From NCBI GenBank assembly GCA_964535315.1, contig CAZHTS010000034.1, positions 1 through 51,176 of the forward strand: a stretch of DNA of 51,176 nt, read 5' to 3'. The notes under the pieces are model-generated. The model was given only the letters and a program-made list of their open reading frames with translations. It was not told the DNA's origin and did no database searches. Positions within the stretch are counted from its first letter, which is position 1. Each line of letters begins with the position of its first letter. The position numbers and the translations under genes are program-made. The DNA comes from CAZHTS01 sp964535315. Lineage in GTDB: Bacteria; Chloroflexota; Anaerolineae; Anaerolineales; Anaerolineaceae. Positions 1 to 8,285 of this stretch are shown here, piece after piece.

Positions 1-16
1 GGGGAGAGGATACCCT

Positions 17-1027
17 ATGAGTCAAACGTTGAAAATTGCGGTGCCGATGGCGGGATTGGGGACGCGCATGCGACCGCAGACCTGGAGCAAACCCAAGCCT
101 TTGATCGCCCTGGCCGGCAAGACTGTCCTCGATTACGTCCTGGAACAGTTCAATACCCTGCCTGATCCGGAGCACGTCGAGTACATCTTTATTGTGGGCC
201 CCAACCAGCAGGAGCAGGTGGACGCGCACATGCAGCGTTTTCATCCCGAGAAGACGGTGCATTACGTCGTGCAGGAAAAGATGCGCGGCCAGTCGGATGC
301 CCTGTACCTGGCGCGCGAGCACCTGCACGGCCCGATGCTGATGTGCTTTTCGGACACGCTCATCGAGGTTGACCTGGGGGTGCTCAAAGACGCCGATTGC
401 GACGGCCTGGCCTGGGTCAAACCGGTGCCCGATCCGCGCCGCTTTGGCGTGGCCGAGACCGGCGCCGGGCAGCGCATCACCCGCCTGGTGGAAAAACCCA
501 AGGAGATCAGCAACAACCTGGCGGTGGTCGGTTTTTATTACTTTGCCGATGGGCAGCAGCTGGTGACCGCCATCGACGAGCAGGTGCGCCGGGACATCAC
601 CCAGAAGGGCGAGTATTTCCTGGCGGACGCCATCAATATCCTGCTCGAGGGCGGGGCGCGTTTTTACACCCAGGCGGTGGACGTCTGGCTGGACGCCGGT
701 ACGCCCGATTCGCTGCTGGAGACCAACCGCTATTTGCTCGAACACGGCTGCGACAACAGCGCCGAGGCCGCCGGGCGCGGCCTGACGATTATCCCGCCGG
801 TTTTTATCCACCCCAGCGCCCGGGTGGAAAGCTCGGTCATTGGGCCGTACGTCTCGGTTGGCGAGGAGTGCGAATTGCAGCAGGTGATCGCTAAAAATTC
901 GATCCTGGACGAAGGCGCCATGATCCGCCAGATCATCCTGGAAAATTCGTTGTTGGGCCGCAACGTTCAGGTGCAGGGCCAGGCGGCGCGTTTGAATCTG
1001 GGAGATCAATCGTGGGCGATGAGCTGA
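17..1027 (+). CDS. Sugar-phosphate nucleotidyltransferase (RmlA/GlmU-like)
   Basis: 336 aa. The enzyme is expected to transfer a nucleoside monophosphate from an NTP to a sugar 1-phosphate, giving an NDP-sugar for envelope or exopolysaccharide synthesis. The N-terminus carries the family signature (GLGTRMRPQTWSKPKPL, residues about 13-29) with the pyrophosphorylase loop and Lys. VEKP (about 158-161) and the later VDVWLDAGTP stretch fit the sugar-binding half. Residues about 255-325 form an irregular left-handed beta-helix (IHPSARVESSVIGPYVSVG), as in the long RmlA/GlmU-like forms. A purine-rich ribosome site (ggagagg) sits 8 bases before the ATG. Nucleotide and sugar specificity (dTTP/glucose or GTP/mannose) cannot be decided from sequence alone. 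Confidence 0.85.
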   Translation: MSQTLKIAVPMAGLGTRMRPQTWSKPKPLIALAGKTVLDYVLEQFNTLPDPEHVEYIFIVGPNQQEQVDAHMQRFHPEKTVHYVVQEKMRGQSDALYLAREHLHGPMLMCFSDTLIEVDLGVLKDADCDGLAWVKPVPDPRRFGVAETGAGQRITRLVEKPKEISNNLAVVGFYYFADGQQLVTAIDEQVRRDITQKGEYFLADAINILLEGGARFYTQAVDVWLDAGTPDSLLETNRYLLEHGCDNSAEAAGRGLTIIPPVFIHPSARVESSVIGPYVSVGEECELQQVIAKNSILDEGAMIRQIILENSLLGRNVQVQGQAARLNLGDQSWAMS

Positions 1028-1236
1028 AAGACCCGGTCGAGTGTCATTCGGGCTACGAATACGCCCAACGGCCGCTGGCCTTGCACTGGCAGGGGCAGCG
1101 CCTGGAGGTGGCGGTCATCGAGGCCGAATGGCGTATCCCCGGCGGCAAGTGTTTTCGGGTGCGCTGCACAGACGAGCGCGTGTTTGAGTTGTTTTACGGT
1201 GAGTTGTACGGCGACTGGCGGATTACCGCCCTGTAA
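1012..1236 (+). CDS. Small conserved protein, DUF6504-like
   Basis: 74 aa, GTG start, overlapping the end of the nucleotidyltransferase gene by 16 bases, which suggests translational coupling. The protein is all-beta in character and has the pattern 'ALHWQGQRLEVAVIEAEWRI ... FELFYGELYGDWRI'. That resembles small proteins called DUF6504 (a strand motif with W-x-G, then a Tyr/Asp/Trp-rich end); I recognise this by pattern only. There is no membrane segment, no cysteine cluster other than scattered Cys, and no catalytic motif. Function unknown. Confidence 0.65.
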   Translation: MGDELKDPVECHSGYEYAQRPLALHWQGQRLEVAVIEAEWRIPGGKCFRVRCTDERVFELFYGELYGDWRITAL

Positions 1237-1315
1237 CAGAGCCGGTCGCAGCGAGCCAACGGACCTTACGGGTGATAACCCGCTACCACTTTTCTCGATC
1301 CTAGAAGGAGCCAAG

Positions 1316-2479
1316 ATGCGCGATTCTTATCTTTCCAACCGGGTGGCAACACTGAAACCCTCCGGGATTCGCAAATTCTTTGATATCGCTGCCACCATGC
1401 AGGATGTCATCTCATTGGGCATCGGTGAACCCGATTTCACCACACCGTCGCCCGTCTTACAGGCCGGTATTCGTTCGTTACAGGATGGCGAAACACATTA
1501 CACCTCCAATGCCGGCCGGGTTGAACTGCGCCAGGCGCTCTCACGCCACATCGAAAAGCTGTACGGAGTGAGTTACGATCCGATCAACGAGACGATCATC
1601 ACCGTCGGCGGGTCTGAGGCGTTGTATCTGGCGGCCACCGCTCTGCTCGAACCGGGCGACGAAGTTATCGTGCTCACCCCCTGTTTCGTCTCTTACCAGG
1701 CCGAGGTGGCCCTGGCGGGCGGCGTGCCGGTGGAGATTCCCTGCCGTTTCGAGAATAATTTTGATATCGACCCGCAGGATATCGCCCGGGCGATCACCCC
1801 GCGTACCAAGGCCATCCTGTTTGGCTTCCCCAGCAACCCGACCGGGGCAGTTGCCAGCCGCGAGCGCCTGCTGGAGATTGCCCGCCTGGCCGAGGAGCAC
1901 GATTTGATTGTGATCTCGGATGAGATTTACGACCGGCTGGTCTACGGCACGCAGCACGTGTGCTTCCCCAGCCTGCCGAACATGCGCCAGCGCACTCTGC
2001 TGTTGGGCGGCTTCTCGAAAGACTACGCCATGACCGGCTGGCGTATCGGTTATGCTATGGGGCCGAAGGAACTGATGCAGGGGCTGCTGCGCATCCACCA
2101 GTACACGGTGATGTGCGCCTCGACCACCGCTCAGGCGGGCGCCCTGGCCGGCCTGCTGGAAGGCGAAGAGTACGTGCTGCAAATGACGGCTGAATACGAC
2201 CGCCGCCGCAAGTTGATCGTCAACGGTCTGAACGAACTGGGGCTGCCCACTTTTGAGCCGCGCGGCGCCTTCTACGCCTTCCCCAAGATCAGCGTGACCG
2301 GTATGGACGACGATACCTTTGCCAACAGCCTGCTGCAAGAGCAGCGCGTGGCGGTGGTGCCCGGTTCGGCCTTTGGCGCCGGCGGCGACGGCTTTGTGCG
2401 CTGTTCGTACGCCACGGCTTACGATAAGATCGAACAGGCGCTGGAGCGTATCCAGAAATTTATGAAGAGCCACGGTTAA
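1316..2479 (+). CDS. Pyridoxal-phosphate aminotransferase, class I/II (AspC-like)
   Basis: 387 aa; fold-type I aminotransferase of the aspartate/aromatic (AT-I gamma-like) branch. It catalyses amino-group transfer between an amino acid and a 2-oxo acid using PLP. The PLP-binding Lys is K235 in GFSKDYAMTGWRIGY. Other family landmarks are SLGIGEPDFTTP near the N-terminus, FPSNPTGAV, DEIYDRLVY and the C-terminal GFVRCSYA (substrate carboxylate Arg). The chosen ATG has a strong ribosome site (agaaggag, 1303-1310). The reading frame stays open back to 1184, but that upstream part overlaps the preceding gene and has no family similarity. A terminator follows. Substrate is undetermined. Confidence 0.92.
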   Translation: MRDSYLSNRVATLKPSGIRKFFDIAATMQDVISLGIGEPDFTTPSPVLQAGIRSLQDGETHYTSNAGRVELRQALSRHIEKLYGVSYDPINETIITVGGSEALYLAATALLEPGDEVIVLTPCFVSYQAEVALAGGVPVEIPCRFENNFDIDPQDIARAITPRTKAILFGFPSNPTGAVASRERLLEIARLAEEHDLIVISDEIYDRLVYGTQHVCFPSLPNMRQRTLLLGGFSKDYAMTGWRIGYAMGPKELMQGLLRIHQYTVMCASTTAQAGALAGLLEGEEYVLQMTAEYDRRRKLIVNGLNELGLPTFEPRGAFYAFPKISVTGMDDDTFANSLLQEQRVAVVPGSAFGAGGDGFVRCSYATAYDKIEQALERIQKFMKSHG

Positions 2480-2510
2480 ACCAGCGTACGGCAATTACCA
2501 GGTTTTGACC

Positions 2511-2544
2511 AGGGACGAACCCGCTGCGGTTCGTCCCTTTTTTT
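2511..2544 (+). terminator. Rho-independent terminator after the aminotransferase gene
   Basis: Perfect 11-base inverted repeat agggacgaacc / ggttcgtccct (2511-2521 and 2528-2538), six-base loop, followed by a run of seven T (2538-2544). It lies 31 bases after the aminotransferase stop codon and separates it from gatB. Confidence 0.9.
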
Positions 2545-2681
2545 ATGACCTGACAGTCGCCTTACAGAATCCTGGGTTTGCATTTTTCTCAGACCGGGTC
2601 CCAAGACGCTATTTTTGCGTTAGAATGGTTTATCTTTTGCAATATCGCCGTGGCCTAATTTTCTAAATTGAGGAAGTCATC

Positions 2682-4136
2682 GTGGAATACGAAGCGGTTA
2701 TCGGTCTGGAGGTTCATGCTGAACTTCTGACGCAATCCAAGATGTTTTGCTCCTGTGCGGTGGTTGATTCTACCCAGGCGGAGCCCAACGTGACGGTCTG
2801 TCCGGTCTGCGCCGGCATGCCCGGCGTGCTGCCGGTGGTTAACCGCCAGGCGGTCGAATACGCCATCCGGGTTGGACTGGCGTTAGGATGCAGTATTGCC
2901 CCGGTCAGCTTTTTTGAACGCAAGAATTACTTCTACCCCGATCTGCCCAAGGGCTATCAGATTTCGCAGTACGAACGCCCGCTGGCGGCCAACGGTCAGT
3001 TGATCATCCAGACTTCGCAGGGCGAGCGCTGCATTCGCATCCGCCGCGCCCACCTGGAAGAGGACACGGGAAAATTGACCCACGTCAACCGGGATGGAGG
3101 TGCCTTCTCGCTGGTCGATCTCAACCGCGCCGGCGTGCCGCTGCTCGAAATCGTCTCCGAGCCGGACATGCACACCGCCGAAGAGGTGCGTGCCTACGGC
3201 GGCGAACTGCGTTCCATCCTGCGCTGCCTGGGGGTGAATTCGGGTGACATGGAAAAGGGCGTCATCCGTTTCGAGGCCAACGTGTCGGTGCGCCCCGCCG
3301 GCAGCAGCGAATTGGGGACGCGGGTCGAGATCAAGAACCTGAACAGCTTTCGGGCGATGGAACGCGCCATCGAGTATCAGGTGGTGCAGCAGGTTGCCCG
3401 CATCGAGCGCGGCGAGGCGGTGGAGCAGGAGACGCTGGGTTGGGATGAGGCCAATGGCGTGACGTACTCACAGCGCAGCAAGGAAGACGCCCACGATTAC
3501 CGCTACTTCCCCGAGCCAGACCTGCCTCCGTTGGTGGTGGAAGATGAATGGGTGCAGCGGGTGGCGGCGGCGCTGCCCGAACTGCCGCGCCAGAAGATGC
3601 TGCGCTTCCAGGAGCAGTACGGTCTGAGCGGTTACGACGCCAGCTTGCTGTCTGCCGAACAGGCGGCGGCCGATTTCTTCGAGCAGACCGTCCAGGCTGC
3701 CGCCGGTTTGCCGGGGCGCACGGTGTCCAACTGGTTGACCGGTGAGGTGTTTGCCTGGTTGAACCAGAACGGCGCCGCTTTTGAGCAGCTGCGGGTGACC
3801 CCTGCCGGGCTGGCCGATCTGCTGCGGCGGGTGGCGGGCGGCGAGATCAACCAGAATACCGCCAAGAGCGTGCTGGCCGAGATGTTGAGCGGCGGGCAAA
3901 GCGCGGCCGAGATTGTGGCGGCCAAAGGTCTGCGCCAGATTTCGGATGCGGATGCGATTGCCGGGATGATCGCAAAGGTCTTGCAGGACAACCCGACCGA
4001 AGTGGAAAGTTATCGCAACGGCAAAGAGACGGTTGCCCAATGGTTCTTTGGCCAGGTCATGCGCCTGGCGCGCGGACAGGCCAATCCACAGGTGGTGCGC
4101 GCAGAATTGGAAAAACAACTTAATCGTTTGAAATAA
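2682..4136 (+). CDS. gatB: Aspartyl/glutamyl-tRNA(Asn/Gln) amidotransferase subunit B
   Basis: 484 aa, the normal GatB length. In the GatCAB complex this subunit binds misacylated Glu-tRNA(Gln) or Asp-tRNA(Asn), activates the acyl carboxylate with ATP and amidates it with ammonia delivered from GatA. Visible signatures are the N-terminal YEAVIGLEVHAEL, the zinc-type cysteines (CSC near 24 and CPVC near 44), the GatB motif NRAGVPLLEIVSEPD, FEANVSVRP and EIKNLNSFRAMERAIEYQ. The helical YqeY-like tail follows from about residue 335. GTG start with gaggaag upstream. gatA and gatC are not adjacent in this window, so the complex is encoded at dispersed loci. Confidence 0.97.
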   Translation: MEYEAVIGLEVHAELLTQSKMFCSCAVVDSTQAEPNVTVCPVCAGMPGVLPVVNRQAVEYAIRVGLALGCSIAPVSFFERKNYFYPDLPKGYQISQYERPLAANGQLIIQTSQGERCIRIRRAHLEEDTGKLTHVNRDGGAFSLVDLNRAGVPLLEIVSEPDMHTAEEVRAYGGELRSILRCLGVNSGDMEKGVIRFEANVSVRPAGSSELGTRVEIKNLNSFRAMERAIEYQVVQQVARIERGEAVEQETLGWDEANGVTYSQRSKEDAHDYRYFPEPDLPPLVVEDEWVQRVAAALPELPRQKMLRFQEQYGLSGYDASLLSAEQAAADFFEQTVQAAAGLPGRTVSNWLTGEVFAWLNQNGAAFEQLRVTPAGLADLLRRVAGGEINQNTAKSVLAEMLSGGQSAAEIVAAKGLRQISDADAIAGMIAKVLQDNPTEVESYRNGKETVAQWFFGQVMRLARGQANPQVVRAELEKQLNRLK

Positions 4137-4149
4137 GATGTGAAGTCCT

Positions 4150-5808
4150 ATGAATAACCTTGGGGTGACGGTAAAGAAACTCTGGAACCCGGAACAACGC
4201 CCGTTTGTTCTGGCGATCGTGTACACGATCTTTATTTACTTATGGGAAGACCTGCGTCTGCGCAACGCTCAGGCGCAATCCATCTTTACTTCGGATAGCA
4301 TCCGCTTCGGCGGTCTCTCGATGACCACCGGGCTGCTGTCCACCATGCTGGCCTTCCTGGGGTTTATTTTCCTGGTCTGGTTCACGCTGTCCATTCGTTG
4401 GTCGGGGCGGCTGGTCTTTGCCGGCCTGCTGCTAGGGGTGTATCTGATTCAGTACAGCTACTGGAACCTGTTCAACCGTTTCATGACCTACTACGACATC
4501 CTCTCGGCGTTAAGCTCGCCGCCGGAATTATGGAACGTGACCATTAAGTCATATCTCTCCTGGTGGGCGTTTCTCCCGGTGGGGGTGTATCTTGGGGCGG
4601 CCTGGCTGGCGGGCCGGCCGCGCCTGCCCGGCGCCTGGCGGCTGGTGTTATTCAGCGCCGTGTTGATCGGCATCAACCTGGGGATTGCCCAGGCCGGCCT
4701 GCGCTATAACCCCGGTACGTCTTTCCCGCAGTTCTTCCGCAGCCTGGGACAGTGGGCGGTCAACGGTTCGCGCCAGGTGGAGCGTGAACCCGTGCCGGAG
4801 TTTGCCCTGCCGCGGCCGACCAACAACATCGTGGTGATTGTGGACGAGAGCATTCGCGGTGATCATCTCAGCCTCAACGGCTATGAACGCCAGACCACGC
4901 CCTATCTCGAGGAACTGGATCAGGCCGGTTGGGTGACCAACTGGGGGCCGATTGTGTCTGCCGGCACCTGTACCGTGCTGTCCAACCCGGTTATTCTCAC
5001 CGGGGTGCCGGTGCAGCCCGAGGGACGCGGCCAGATCGAGAATAAAACATTGAATTATCCCACGCTGCTGCACTATGCGCGCATGCGCGGTTACACCACC
5101 TATTACATCGATGCCCAGGAAAGGTTCTTGTGGAACGGTTTAAAGATCGAGGACCTGCCGATCATCGATCATTGGATCAACGAGGATCAACTGGTCGAGG
5201 ATCGCGACATCGATTTCCGCGCCGCCGACCTGGTGGTGGATGTGGTCACGCATTCGACCGGCAACTTCATCCTGCTCAACAAGAACGGCGTACACTTCCT
5301 CTACGAGAAGAATTACCCACCCGAAGAGAAAATCTGGAGCCCGGTGCCGGAGGGCGAAGATTTTTACGAGGGGTATCCGCAGCTGGTCAAAAATTCCTAC
5401 GACAACGGCATCCGCTACAACCTGGAGGGTTTCTTCCGTCACCTGGTGCCGCCCGGTTCGGACGTGTTGGAGCACGCCGTATTCCTGTACACCGCCGATC
5501 ACGGTCAGACGTTGTACGAAACCAACGTGGACTGGCTGCACTGCGGCTACACCTCTCCCGAGGCGCGCGTGCCGTTGTTCATGCTCGGTAAGCTGCCGGT
5601 CAAGCCGGACACCACCTACAAGGCCAACCACAGCAATATCCTGCCAACCGTGCTGGATCTGATGGGCGTACCTGACTCGGCGCGCAAATACCCTTACGAA
5701 CTGTCTTTGTTCAAAGCAAGTGCGGCCGATTCGAAGGATCGCTACTATCTGGCGGGTGGGATGTGGATGACCAACTATGATTCGGGCGGAATCCTGCCGC
5801 CGGAATAA
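4150..5808 (+). CDS. Membrane-anchored sulfatase-fold transferase (phosphoethanolamine/phosphoglycerol transferase-like)
   Basis: 552 aa. About five N-terminal membrane segments (roughly residues 18-36, 57-83, 90-112, 133-152, 163-180) are followed by an extracytoplasmic alkaline-phosphatase-superfamily domain from about residue 225. NIVVIVDESIRGDHLS carries the first metal ligands. T273 in SAGTCT is the likely nucleophile, as in EptA-type phosphoethanolamine transferases. TADHGQTLYE and HCGYTSPEARVP supply the C-terminal metal-binding residues. It therefore probably modifies lipid or surface glycan headgroups. It lies 13 bases after gatB without a clear ribosome site and may be co-transcribed. 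The exact substrate is not readable from sequence. Confidence 0.82.
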   Translation: MNNLGVTVKKLWNPEQRPFVLAIVYTIFIYLWEDLRLRNAQAQSIFTSDSIRFGGLSMTTGLLSTMLAFLGFIFLVWFTLSIRWSGRLVFAGLLLGVYLIQYSYWNLFNRFMTYYDILSALSSPPELWNVTIKSYLSWWAFLPVGVYLGAAWLAGRPRLPGAWRLVLFSAVLIGINLGIAQAGLRYNPGTSFPQFFRSLGQWAVNGSRQVEREPVPEFALPRPTNNIVVIVDESIRGDHLSLNGYERQTTPYLEELDQAGWVTNWGPIVSAGTCTVLSNPVILTGVPVQPEGRGQIENKTLNYPTLLHYARMRGYTTYYIDAQERFLWNGLKIEDLPIIDHWINEDQLVEDRDIDFRAADLVVDVVTHSTGNFILLNKNGVHFLYEKNYPPEEKIWSPVPEGEDFYEGYPQLVKNSYDNGIRYNLEGFFRHLVPPGSDVLEHAVFLYTADHGQTLYETNVDWLHCGYTSPEARVPLFMLGKLPVKPDTTYKANHSNILPTVLDLMGVPDSARKYPYELSLFKASAADSKDRYYLAGGMWMTNYDSGGILPPE

Positions 5809-5870
5809 AAGCAGTGCATTTGTAACCTTCTCAGTATGGACATCACGCCCGATTGACGATTTTTATCATA

Positions 5871-5899
5871 TTGACGCCCCCGCCTTTCTTGAGTACTCT
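5871..5899 (+). promoter_or_regulatory. Possible sigma-70 promoter for the gdhA leader
   Basis: TTGACG (5871-5876), a 17-base spacer and TACTCT (5894-5899). The -35 is good and the -10 weak, so the call is tentative. Predicted start near 5906, about 25 bases before the leader ORF. Confidence 0.4.
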
Positions 5900-5930
5900 T
5901 ATACATAGATGGCTGGCTGCGGAGGTAACA

Positions 5931-6083
5931 ATGCGTCGACCGGAAATCAACATCAACCCTAAAAACAGCGGGCACACCACCGAGGTGCTCGCTTATTTTT
6001 TTGTCGGGGAGACGCGCCGCGCTCGTCAGGTCACCGCTTCTGAAAATTCTATCATTCGTAGACAGGAGAAACTAAATGGCTGA
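5931..6083 (+). CDS. Short leader ORF upstream of and overlapping gdhA
   Basis: 50 codons, ATG preceded at 4 bases by a near-perfect ribosome site (ggaggt, 5921-5926), which is better than that of gdhA. It reads MRRPEININPKNSGHTTEVL... and stops at 6081-6083, inside the first codons of gdhA (8-base overlap). Its codons span a terminator-like hairpin. The peptide has no recognisable domain and is basic at its end. The arrangement (strong start, hairpin inside the ORF, overlap with the enzyme gene) fits a leader peptide or translational coupler more than an independent protein. Whether the peptide itself matters is unknown. Confidence 0.5.
   Translation: MRRPEININPKNSGHTTEVLAYFFVGETRRARQVTASENSIIRRQEKLNG
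5967..6002 (+). terminator. Attenuator-like hairpin with U-tract inside the gdhA leader
   Basis: agcgggcac (5967-5975) pairs with gtgctcgct (nine pairs, one G-U). It is followed by a T-rich run (tattttttt) ending at 6002. It lies about 74 bases before the gdhA start and within the leader ORF, so ribosome progress could control whether it forms. Confidence 0.55.
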
Positions 6084-7362
6084 ATCAACAAACGCATTTG
6101 AAATGGCCCAGCGCCAGTTCGATCATGTCGCCGAAATGCTCAAGCTGGATCCCCAGGTGCGTGAGATCCTACGCTGGCCGATGCGCGAATACCAGTTCCG
6201 CATCCCGGTTCGTATGGATGATGGCTCTATCCGTGTTTTCCAGGGTTTCCGCGTCCAGCACAACGACGCCCGCGGGCCGAACAAGGGCGGCATTCGTTTC
6301 CACCCGGCTGAGACGATTGATACGGTGCGCGCCCTGGCTACCTGGATGACCTGGAAATGCGCTGTGGCCGATATTCCCCTGGGCGGTGGCAAGGGGGGTG
6401 TGATTGTCGATCCGGCGACCCTCTCGACCAGTGAGAAAGAACGCCTGGTGCGCGGTTATATGCGCATTATCGCCCGAAATGTCGGTCCTCGCCAGGACGT
6501 TCCGGCCCCGGATGTCGGCACCACGCCGCAGATGATGGGCTGGATGATGGACGAGTATTCGCGCATCGTCGGCCAGTACACCCCCGGCGTCATCACCGGC
6601 AAGCCGGTGGGCGGCGGCGGTTCGTTGGGCCGCACCGAGGCGACCGGCTTCGGCGTCATTTTCACCGTGCGCGAAGCCCTCAAGCACCTGAAACTCGACC
6701 CGACCCAGTGTGTGGCTGCCATTCAGGGCTTCGGTAACGTGGCACAGTACGCGGCCATCGGTTTCATCGATCTGTTGGGCGGTAAGGTGGCCTGCGTGTC
6801 TTATTGGGACCGCGAGGACAAGGTTTCTTACACCGTCAGCCACCCCGATGGCATCGATCCGCACTTCTTGATGACCATCACCGACCAGTACGGCTCGATC
6901 AACAAGGCCAAGGCCCGCGAGGCCGGTTATGTGATCGAAGACGGCGGCGCCTGGATCTCCAAGGAAGCCGACGTACTCATCCCTTCGGCCCTCGAAGGCC
7001 AGGTCAACGCCGAGACGGTCAAACTGGTCTCCAGCCGGGTCAAGCTGGTAGCCGAAGGCGCCAACGGCCCGACCACGCCCGAAGCCGACGAGGTGTTCAA
7101 GAGCCGTGGCATTTTCATGGTGCCCGACTTCCTGTGCAATGCCGGCGGTGTGACCGTTTCCTACTTCGAAGGCGTCCAGAACGATATGAACTTCTACTGG
7201 ACCAAAGACGAAGTGTTGGAGAAGCTGGACACCAAGATGACCCAGGCTTTCAACAGCGTGCTGGAAATGTCGCTCAAGGAAAAGGTCTACATGCGCGACG
7301 CCGCCTACATGGTGGCCATCAGCCGGGTTGCCAAGGCGATGGAACTGCGCGGCTGGATCTAA
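6076..7362 (+). CDS. gdhA: Glutamate dehydrogenase (Glu/Leu/Phe/Val dehydrogenase family)
   Basis: 428 aa, typical of the hexameric NAD(P)-dependent enzyme. It catalyses reversible reductive amination of 2-oxoglutarate to L-glutamate, linking carbon and nitrogen metabolism. Landmarks are KGGIRFHP, the catalytic segment TWKCAVADIPLGGGKGG, DVPAPDVGT, the dinucleotide fold IQGFGNVAQYAA and VAEGANGPTTPEAD. The ribosome site is agacaggag, 6 bases before ATG 6076. The gene overlaps the leader ORF and ends at a strong terminator, so the unit is monocistronic apart from the leader. Coenzyme preference is not assigned here. Confidence 0.95.
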   Translation: MAESTNAFEMAQRQFDHVAEMLKLDPQVREILRWPMREYQFRIPVRMDDGSIRVFQGFRVQHNDARGPNKGGIRFHPAETIDTVRALATWMTWKCAVADIPLGGGKGGVIVDPATLSTSEKERLVRGYMRIIARNVGPRQDVPAPDVGTTPQMMGWMMDEYSRIVGQYTPGVITGKPVGGGGSLGRTEATGFGVIFTVREALKHLKLDPTQCVAAIQGFGNVAQYAAIGFIDLLGGKVACVSYWDREDKVSYTVSHPDGIDPHFLMTITDQYGSINKAKAREAGYVIEDGGAWISKEADVLIPSALEGQVNAETVKLVSSRVKLVAEGANGPTTPEADEVFKSRGIFMVPDFLCNAGGVTVSYFEGVQNDMNFYWTKDEVLEKLDTKMTQAFNSVLEMSLKEKVYMRDAAYMVAISRVAKAMELRGWI

Positions 7363-7390
7363 ACCGCAGCGTGTTGAATCACAACCAGAA

Positions 7391-7421
7391 GGTTTCGACC
7401 CATACGGGTCGAAACCTTTTT
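7391..7421 (+). terminator. Rho-independent terminator of gdhA
   Basis: Perfect 11-base stem ggtttcgaccc / gggtcgaaacc (7391-7401 and 7406-7416), four-base loop, then five T. Confidence 0.92.
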
Positions 7422-7457
7422 CGTTCTTAAAAAATCGTTTGTGGGTTGAATTCTATC

Positions 7458-7486
7458 TTGCATTTCCCGGCGATAATCTTTACAAT
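7458..7486 (+). promoter_or_regulatory. Sigma-70 type promoter of the small-membrane-protein operon
   Basis: TTGCAT (7458-7463), 17-base spacer, TACAAT (7481-7486). Predicted start near 7493, giving a leader of about 93 bases before the first gene at 7586. It lies directly after the gdhA terminator and is oriented into the downstream operon. Confidence 0.65.
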
Positions 7487-7585
7487 TGTTCTAGTAATGG
7501 ATTTATCATCCGTGTGTCGTCGTCTGCCCGCGTTCGATTGCGGCAGGCGCATTTGTCCACAGCATTTCTTCTGGAAGGAGTTCCC

Positions 7586-7807
7586 ATGACCACAGCGGAT
7601 GTGCTGCGTGTCTTGTTGGTGTTAGATATCTTTGGCATGGCCCTGTTGGCTGCCTTATATCTCCGCCAGCGCCAGCTTTCTTTTATCGATTACCTGGGCT
7701 GGGGGCTGTTGGCCGTACTGATCCCGCTCGTCGGGCCTTTTCTGGTGATCGCCAGCCGGCCGGGGGAACGCCGGCGTAGGGCGCGACGTCTGGCGAGGCG
7801 GGCATGA
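7586..7807 (+). CDS. Small membrane protein with PLDc_N-like domain
   Basis: 73 aa, two membrane helices (about residues 5-24 and 33-55) and an Arg-rich cytoplasmic tail. The pattern LGWGLLAVLIPLVGPFLVIASRPG matches the short N-terminal segment of cardiolipin synthases (PLDc_N), here without a phospholipase domain. Such free-standing PLDc_N proteins are common and uncharacterised. The ATG at 7586 has an excellent ribosome site (ggaaggag). The stop overlaps the next start (ATGA at 7804), so the two are translated together. Confidence 0.75.
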   Translation: MTTADVLRVLLVLDIFGMALLAALYLRQRQLSFIDYLGWGLLAVLIPLVGPFLVIASRPGERRRRARRLARRA

Positions 7808-8274
7808 AAGCAGATCGTTTCCTGGTCGCCATCCTGGCCGGGATCGTTCTGCTCATTGTTGTATCGTTGACCCTGTTCTTTGCCCGCCAGAAAAATGTCG
7901 ATTATCGCAGCGACGATACACCTGAAAATGTAGCGTACAATTTTATCCTGGCATTGCAGCGTAAGAATTATGAGAAGGCCTATGGCTATCTGGCCGATCT
8001 GCCCAACAAGCCGGGGTATGCGGCGTTTCGCCAGGCGGCATTGAGCAATCAGGAGAATTACAGGGACGCCGGCGTCTCGTTTGGTACGACGACGCTCAAC
8101 GGCGATGAGGCCAGCGTCTCCCTGGTCATCCAGCAGTCGTATGGGCCTTTTGAGCCACAACGCAGCCAGGACGATTACGCTGATTTGGTGCGCCAGAATG
8201 GTACATGGAAGATCGCACGGATGGCCTATCCCTTCTGGCAGTGGGAATGGTACCAACCTCCCCTTAAGCCCTGA
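7804..8274 (+). CDS. Membrane-anchored NTF2-like / DUF4878-type protein
   Basis: 156 aa: one N-terminal membrane helix (about residues 7-27) and an extracytoplasmic alpha+beta domain. TPENVAYNFILALQRKNYEKAYGYL is the typical first helix of NTF2-like (SnoaL/DUF4878) folds, and VRQNGTWKIARM is the usual last strand. Probably a surface-exposed ligand-binding or structural module; no catalytic residues are evident. Translationally coupled to the preceding gene. It precedes the DUF5671-type protein by 11 bases, so the three genes form an operon. Confidence 0.65.
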   Translation: MKADRFLVAILAGIVLLIVVSLTLFFARQKNVDYRSDDTPENVAYNFILALQRKNYEKAYGYLADLPNKPGYAAFRQAALSNQENYRDAGVSFGTTTLNGDEASVSLVIQQSYGPFEPQRSQDDYADLVRQNGTWKIARMAYPFWQWEWYQPPLKP

Positions 8275-8285
8275 AGGAGGCCGCC

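Noticed and set aside
1184..1315. 44-codon upstream extension of the aminotransferase
   Set aside because: Overlaps the preceding gene in another frame, and a strong ribosome site sits directly before ATG 1316.
2621..2626. TAGAAT as a -10 box for gatB
   Set aside because: No -35 match at 16-18 bases and no extended -10; too weak to list as a feature.
7553..7561. TTGTCCACA resembling a DnaA box
   Set aside because: A single box, one base from consensus, with no cluster or AT-rich unwinding region nearby; not enough for an origin call.
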